Shown here piece by piece: positions 60,171-64,000 of a DNA stretch of 64,000 bases (the stretch's first letter is position 1; each line of letters begins with the position of its first letter). This DNA comes from Hymenobacter aerilatus (lineage in GTDB: Bacteria; Bacteroidota; Bacteroidia; Cytophagales; Hymenobacteraceae). Where the stretch lies: the NCBI RefSeq assembly GCF_022921095.1, contig NZ_CP095053.1, positions 3,514,501 to 3,578,500 of the forward strand, written 5' to 3'. The position numbers were made by a program, and so were the translations under genes. Under the pieces are notes generated by a model. It had not been told where the DNA came from. It did not search any database and worked only from the letters and a program-made list of their open reading frames with translations.

Positions 60171-63100
60171 TTAGAAACCAATGTTGAAGCCGACAGTATA
60201 GGTACGAGCCTGACCTACCGAGTTGCGGTCAACGCCAGCACCCGTATTGCTAGCACCGTTCGACGAAATCTCAGGGTCGATACCCGAATACTTCGTGAGC
60301 AGCGCGGCGTTCTGCACTTGCGCGTAAACGCGAGCACTTGCAATACCTATCCTATTAGCTAGAGTTGAGTTAAGTGAGTAACCCAGAGTTACATTACGCA
60401 GACGAGCGAAATCACCTTTCTCCACATTAGACGACATGATTAGCCCTGAACCGTTCGATATGTTGTCGCCATATACAACTCGCGGCCATTTAGCATTAGC
60501 GTTTTCATTGGTCCAGCGGTCCAGAATATCGGTTTCATTATTCCAGAAGCGCTGATCATGCAAACCTGCTTTAGTACCATTGTAGATATAATTCCCACCT
60601 GAGTACTGAATAAAGAAGTTTAGGTCGAATTGTTTGAATCGGAACGTATTATCAATACCACCATACCAAGTTGGTAGTACTGGGCCGTAAAAAACACCAT
60701 CTGTTACTTGGTTCGGAGCAGTAGTGGCCTGACCATCTAAGGTAGTCCAGCCTGAACCTAAGTGATCATATTGGACTACCGTACCATTCGCTTTTTGGAT
60801 CATTCGACGTCCATTGGCGGGATTCACACCTAATGATGGAATTGCTAGAATTTCGCCCACCGAACCACCTACCCGTGTGAAGTTCACGGTTTCTAAGCCA
60901 GATGTAGCCGTAGGAATCTGCTGGCCTTCTGTTACCAGAGCCAGTACTTCATTGCGCTGTGTTGTTATGTTGCCGCTTACTACCCAACTGAAATCCTGCT
61001 TTTGAAATACATTGGCTTTCAAATTGAATTCTATGCCTTGATTACGCATCGAGCCAATGTTAGCGTCGATAGAGTTACCAGGAACTCCTTTTGAGGGAGA
61101 CAGTGGTACAGCCAGAATTAATCCATCAACGGTGTTACGATAATAAGAGAAGTCACCAGTTAGTTTATCTTGTAACAAACCGAAGGAGAAACCAACATCC
61201 AATTTTTTACTTGTTTCCCAAGTCAAATCTCTGTTACCAGCATTGCTATAGCCTAGTGTAGCATTTGAACCATACAATCCTGAACTGTACAGAGAAAGGG
61301 TAGTGAAGTCTCCGACGCCTTGACTATTACCAACCTCACCGTAGCTACCCGTAAACTTCAGGAAGCTCACTGCATTTGCTAACCCTGAATTTTTCCAGAA
61401 GTTTTCTTCTGTAATAATGTAACCCAGACCACCACCATAGAAGTTACCCCATTTTTCATTGCCCCATGCCGAGTAACCATCACGACGCGCATTAAATGAA
61501 AGCAGGTATTTTTTTCCAAAGTCATAGCTCAAGCGACCGAAGTATGATAGCAAGTAGTTCTCTCCTTGCGCAATACCAGCTACAGAAATATTGGTAAAGT
61601 TGCCTAGGTAGGTATCAAAGAAGCTATCGGCTACTTGCGTACGTTGGGCTCCCCAACGCTCCACATTTGTTTTCTGTTGCTCTCCACCTAAAAGCAAGGA
61701 CACATTGTGGTCACCGAAGGACCGGTCGTACTGGGCTGTGTTTTGCCAGTTCCAGCGTTTGTTCGTACGATAGTAATTAGTAGCATTACCACCCGTACTG
61801 AAACCATCACCTGCCAGCGCGGTATAGAATAACTTATCCTCAAACCCTAGGTTATCGATACCATAATTTGTACGTACGTTCAAGCCCTTCAAAATTTCCC
61901 AGTTAGCATATACGCTACCCTGTATTTGGTTGCTCTCTGACGTAAAGTAATTGTAATTCAAATCAACTACAGGGTTAAAGTAACTTGGTACTAGAGCGGA
62001 ATTTGGTGGAGCCGGATTAATGTTAGCGCCTGGTCCTACGTTAGCACCATTTATGGCGGGGCTACCATCAGCATTATATGCTGGAATGTTTGGTGGTAAC
62101 ACCAGTGGTGCACGGCCCAGGCCAGCTACGCTAAAAGCAGATCCAGAAAGAGAACCTGAGTTGGGGGCGCTATTGTAATTATTGGAATAGCCAATGCGGG
62201 CACCAACTGTAAAGTTTTTGTATACTTTATGATCAACATTCACACGTGCGGAGGTACGCTTAAAATCATTGTTTTCCAGCATGCCTTTCTGCTTCGTATA
62301 ACCGACCGAAGCGTAAAAACTAGTTTTTTCTGTACCTCCGGAGAAATTAATTGTATTGGACGTGGAAAAGCCCGTACGATAGATGTAATCGTACCATTTC
62401 GTATCTATTAGATTGCCATTGGCATCATAAGATGGCCGAAAACCTTCTGTTTGGACTGGAGGTGGTGTTCTGCCAGCGGCAAGCGCAGCTTCAAGTTGAT
62501 TTGCATTCAAGTTGCGTACTGCCTCATTCTTAATTGTCATGTAGTCCTCGGCACCCAATACGTCGTATAGACGTACTGGCTTTGTCCAGCCAGACCAAGA
62601 GTCGAGTGATACTTTGCTTTGGCCCTTTTTGCCGCGCTTAGTGGTCACGAGGATAACACCACCGGCAGCACGCGAACCGTAGATGGCTGCTGCGGCTGCA
62701 TCCTTCAGTACCTCAATGCTTTCAATATCATTTGGGTTGATATTGCTTAGCGGGTTGTTGGGGGCGTTGGTAGCCGAGTTATCACCACTGTATGTAGGAA
62801 TACCATCGATTACATACAAAGGCGACGAACTGAGCGAAATAGAGTTTACACCCCGAATCCGCACTACTGGTGGGTTGTTTAACACCCCATTAGGCGTAGT
62901 GATGTTCACGCCGGGCGCTTTGCCCTGCATAGCCTGCTCGAAGCTCTGCACCGGACGTTGGGCTACATCAGAACCAGAAATAGTAGCTACAGAGCCCGTC
63001 AGTTCGCGCCGAAGCTGCGTGCCATATCCCACTACCACTACTTCATCGAGACCTGTAGTATTGGCTGCCAGTGTTACATTAATGGTAGACTGCCCACCAA

Positions 63101-63356
63101 TAGCGACTTCCTTGCTATCATATCCAATGAAAGAATATACTAGTGTGTTCGCAGCGGCCGGTATAGATAGGGAGTATCCGCCTTCAGCGTCAGTAGAGGT
63201 GCCTTGACCACCTCCTTTTACTACAACGGTGACACCCGGCAATGCCGCGCCATCCGAGCCTAGTACTTTACCGGTAATAGTCCGCACTTGCGCCCACAGA
63301 TCATGGGTTGACAATACGAATACGGTAAGTAGAAACAAGAGTAGTGTTTTCCTCAT
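60171..63356 (-). CDS. susC: SusC/RagA TonB-dependent outer-membrane transporter
   Basis: 1061 residues. Signal peptide, a carboxypeptidase-regulatory-like domain (about 24-105), DEVVVVGYGTQ at the plug start, the plug with VRIRGVNSISLSSSPLYVIDG, and a 22-strand barrel ending VGQARTYTVGFNIGF. Imports glycans or peptides captured by SusD at the cost of TonB energy. No polysaccharide lyase, glycosidase, sigma or anti-sigma gene is adjacent within the window. Codon and GC use is AT-richer than neighbours. Confidence 0.95.
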   Translation of the reverse strand: MRKTLLLFLLTVFVLSTHDLWAQVRTITGKVLGSDGAALPGVTVVVKGGGQGTSTDAEGGYSLSIPAAANTLVYSFIGYDSKEVAIGGQSTINVTLAANTTGLDEVVVVGYGTQLRRELTGSVATISGSDVAQRPVQSFEQAMQGKAPGVNITTPNGVLNNPPVVRIRGVNSISLSSSPLYVIDGIPTYSGDNSATNAPNNPLSNINPNDIESIEVLKDAAAAAIYGSRAAGGVILVTTKRGKKGQSKVSLDSWSGWTKPVRLYDVLGAEDYMTIKNEAVRNLNANQLEAALAAGRTPPPVQTEGFRPSYDANGNLIDTKWYDYIYRTGFSTSNTINFSGGTEKTSFYASVGYTKQKGMLENNDFKRTSARVNVDHKVYKNFTVGARIGYSNNYNSAPNSGSLSGSAFSVAGLGRAPLVLPPNIPAYNADGSPAINGANVGPGANINPAPPNSALVPSYFNPVVDLNYNYFTSESNQIQGSVYANWEILKGLNVRTNYGIDNLGFEDKLFYTALAGDGFSTGGNATNYYRTNKRWNWQNTAQYDRSFGDHNVSLLLGGEQQKTNVERWGAQRTQVADSFFDTYLGNFTNISVAGIAQGENYLLSYFGRLSYDFGKKYLLSFNARRDGYSAWGNEKWGNFYGGGLGYIITEENFWKNSGLANAVSFLKFTGSYGEVGNSQGVGDFTTLSLYSSGLYGSNATLGYSNAGNRDLTWETSKKLDVGFSFGLLQDKLTGDFSYYRNTVDGLILAVPLSPSKGVPGNSIDANIGSMRNQGIEFNLKANVFQKQDFSWVVSGNITTQRNEVLALVTEGQQIPTATSGLETVNFTRVGGSVGEILAIPSLGVNPANGRRMIQKANGTVVQYDHLGSGWTTLDGQATTAPNQVTDGVFYGPVLPTWYGGIDNTFRFKQFDLNFFIQYSGGNYIYNGTKAGLHDQRFWNNETDILDRWTNENANAKWPRVVYGDNISNGSGLIMSSNVEKGDFARLRNVTLGYSLNSTLANRIGIASARVYAQVQNAALLTKYSGIDPEISSNGASNTGAGVDRNSVGQARTYTVGFNIGF

Positions 63357-63644
63357 GTGTACTTGTGTGAGTGGTTAAGAGTATTTCAATGGATGCGTCT
63401 AATAAACAACATAATCCTAACATCACAATAGATTAACAAACATTTTTCCTATACAAAAGCTAAATATTTATAAATCTGTTCTACAAACTATACAATTACT
63501 ATCTCCCTTTATAATGCATATAAAGGCTATTTTAATGATAGTAATCCACTTTCACAAGCATATTCAGTCAATAGTGTACAATTAATTTATCAACCTTTTC
63601 AGTTGCACAATACGAAGTATTTCGTAAAACAAGTCTTAAAAAGA
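63357..63644 (-). promoter_or_regulatory. AT-rich leader of the susC-susD operon
   Basis: Almost 300 bp of AT-rich DNA upstream of the SusC start, far from the window average in composition. Several TTTG-like -7 candidates occur on the minus strand, but I could not select one. No ORF or hairpin seen until the terminator at 63645. Confidence 0.45.
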
Positions 63645-63677
63645 ATAGCGCCTTTCCACTAGATGGAAAGACGCTAT
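63645..63677 (-). terminator. Intrinsic terminator behind the D15 protein
   Basis: 14-bp stem with one mismatch (63645-63658 with 63664-63677); on the minus strand it is followed by TCTTTTTAAG. Confidence 0.85.
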
Positions 63678-63705
63678 ATGCTTATATTCAAATAATAGGT
63701 TTTTC

Positions 63706-64000
63706 TTAAAAAGCTTCTCCAACGGCGAAGATGATACCGGAGTTACCGCCCGAGCCTACCCCATAATCGAGGCGGATATTTAGCCGGTCGCGGCGGTTGA
63801 AGCGGAAGCGTGCCCCTACCCCACCAGCTAGTTTCGTACCATCGAAGCTGTAATCTTTCAGGTTGTAGCCTACCTGACCGGCGGCAATGAATGCGGCGAT
63901 ATCGAAGCGCCAGAAGAGCTTTTGGCGGATTTCGGCCTGCGCTGTGGTAAACTGACGGTCGCGGAAGCGAGCTTCGTAGATGCCACGCATCAGGTAAGCA
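63706..64000 (-). CDS. D15/BamA-TamA family outer-membrane protein (C-terminal end)
   Basis: The frame enters from the right edge and ends at 63706, giving about 97 residues. GIYEARFRDRQFTTAQAEIRQKLFW, LAGGVGARFRFNRRDRLNIRLDYG and the final VGEAF match the last strands of the Omp85/D15 barrel, including the aromatic C-terminal signal for BAM. No POTRA region is visible, so whether this is BamA, TamA or a passenger-free relative is open. Confidence 0.8.
   Translation of the reverse strand, partial: AYLMRGIYEARFRDRQFTTAQAEIRQKLFWRFDIAAFIAAGQVGYNLKDYSFDGTKLAGGVGARFRFNRRDRLNIRLDYGVGSGGNSGIIFAVGEAF

Overview
The window reads as chromosome of a high-GC Bacteroidota, most likely Hymenobacter or a close Cytophagales relative. 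The evidence is a PorZ-type secretion-system protein, a SusC/SusD pair, a fused CcoNO cbb3 oxidase, Bacteroidetes-style lipoprotein FKBPs, ABC-permease/M1-peptidase fusions, few strong Shine-Dalgarno sites, and the heptamer CCTACCC/GGGTAGG scattered through genes and gaps alike. No rRNA, tRNA, transposase, CRISPR array or phage gene was recognised.

Layout. 1-5.5 kb: partial PolB-like exonuclease, an sdpR-sdpI pair with a perfect operator palindrome, a duplicated DUF4394 lipoprotein, aspS. 5.8-14.2 kb: ABC exporter with an M1-peptidase fusion, two small exported proteins of unknown function, yceI, tadA, sodA, a thioredoxin-like protein. 14.2-33.5 kb: a respiratory block. It begins with a PAS histidine kinase and a REC-Crp/Fnr response regulator, continues with SDR/AraC and two group III truncated globins, and then holds a near-complete cbb3 locus (ccoI, ccoS, ccoNO, ccoQ, a small membrane protein, ccoP, ccoG, ccoH, a SafE-type membrane protein), a TlpA-like protein, a two-domain Usp and hemF. 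33.7-46.4 kb: nupG, AAA ATPase, ndk, a DHH phosphoesterase, four tandem exported FKBP isomerases, recO, porZ, tdk, ferredoxin, and a conserved protein of unknown function. 46.7-54.5 kb: rodA, mrdA, mreD, mreC, mreB and purH, all on the minus strand. 54.7-58.5 kb: an acyl-CoA dehydrogenase / PIG-L deacetylase / NodS-like methyltransferase / glycosyltransferase island. 58.6-64 kb: SusD, SusC and the end of a D15/BamA-type porin.

The most interesting result is a putative regulon inside the window. Four promoters (kinase-regulator operon, ccoI, ccoNO, safE) carry a near-identical 15-bp box, CCTGA-N5-GTCAT or CCTGA-N5-ATCAT, with an FNR/CRP-like TGA-N6-TCA core. At three of them a TTTG element of the Bacteroidetes -7 type lies 34-35 bp from the box centre, the geometry of class II activation. 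The Crp/Fnr-type recognition helix of the response regulator keeps the Glu and Arg that read a TGA half-site in FNR. I infer an oxygen- or redox-responsive two-component system driving cbb3 oxidase and its assembly factors. Next in interest are a second globin that has lost both heme-pocket histidines, the Nod-factor-like modification island, the four-fold FKBP array, and the over-represented CCTACCC heptamer. All motif counts were made by eye.
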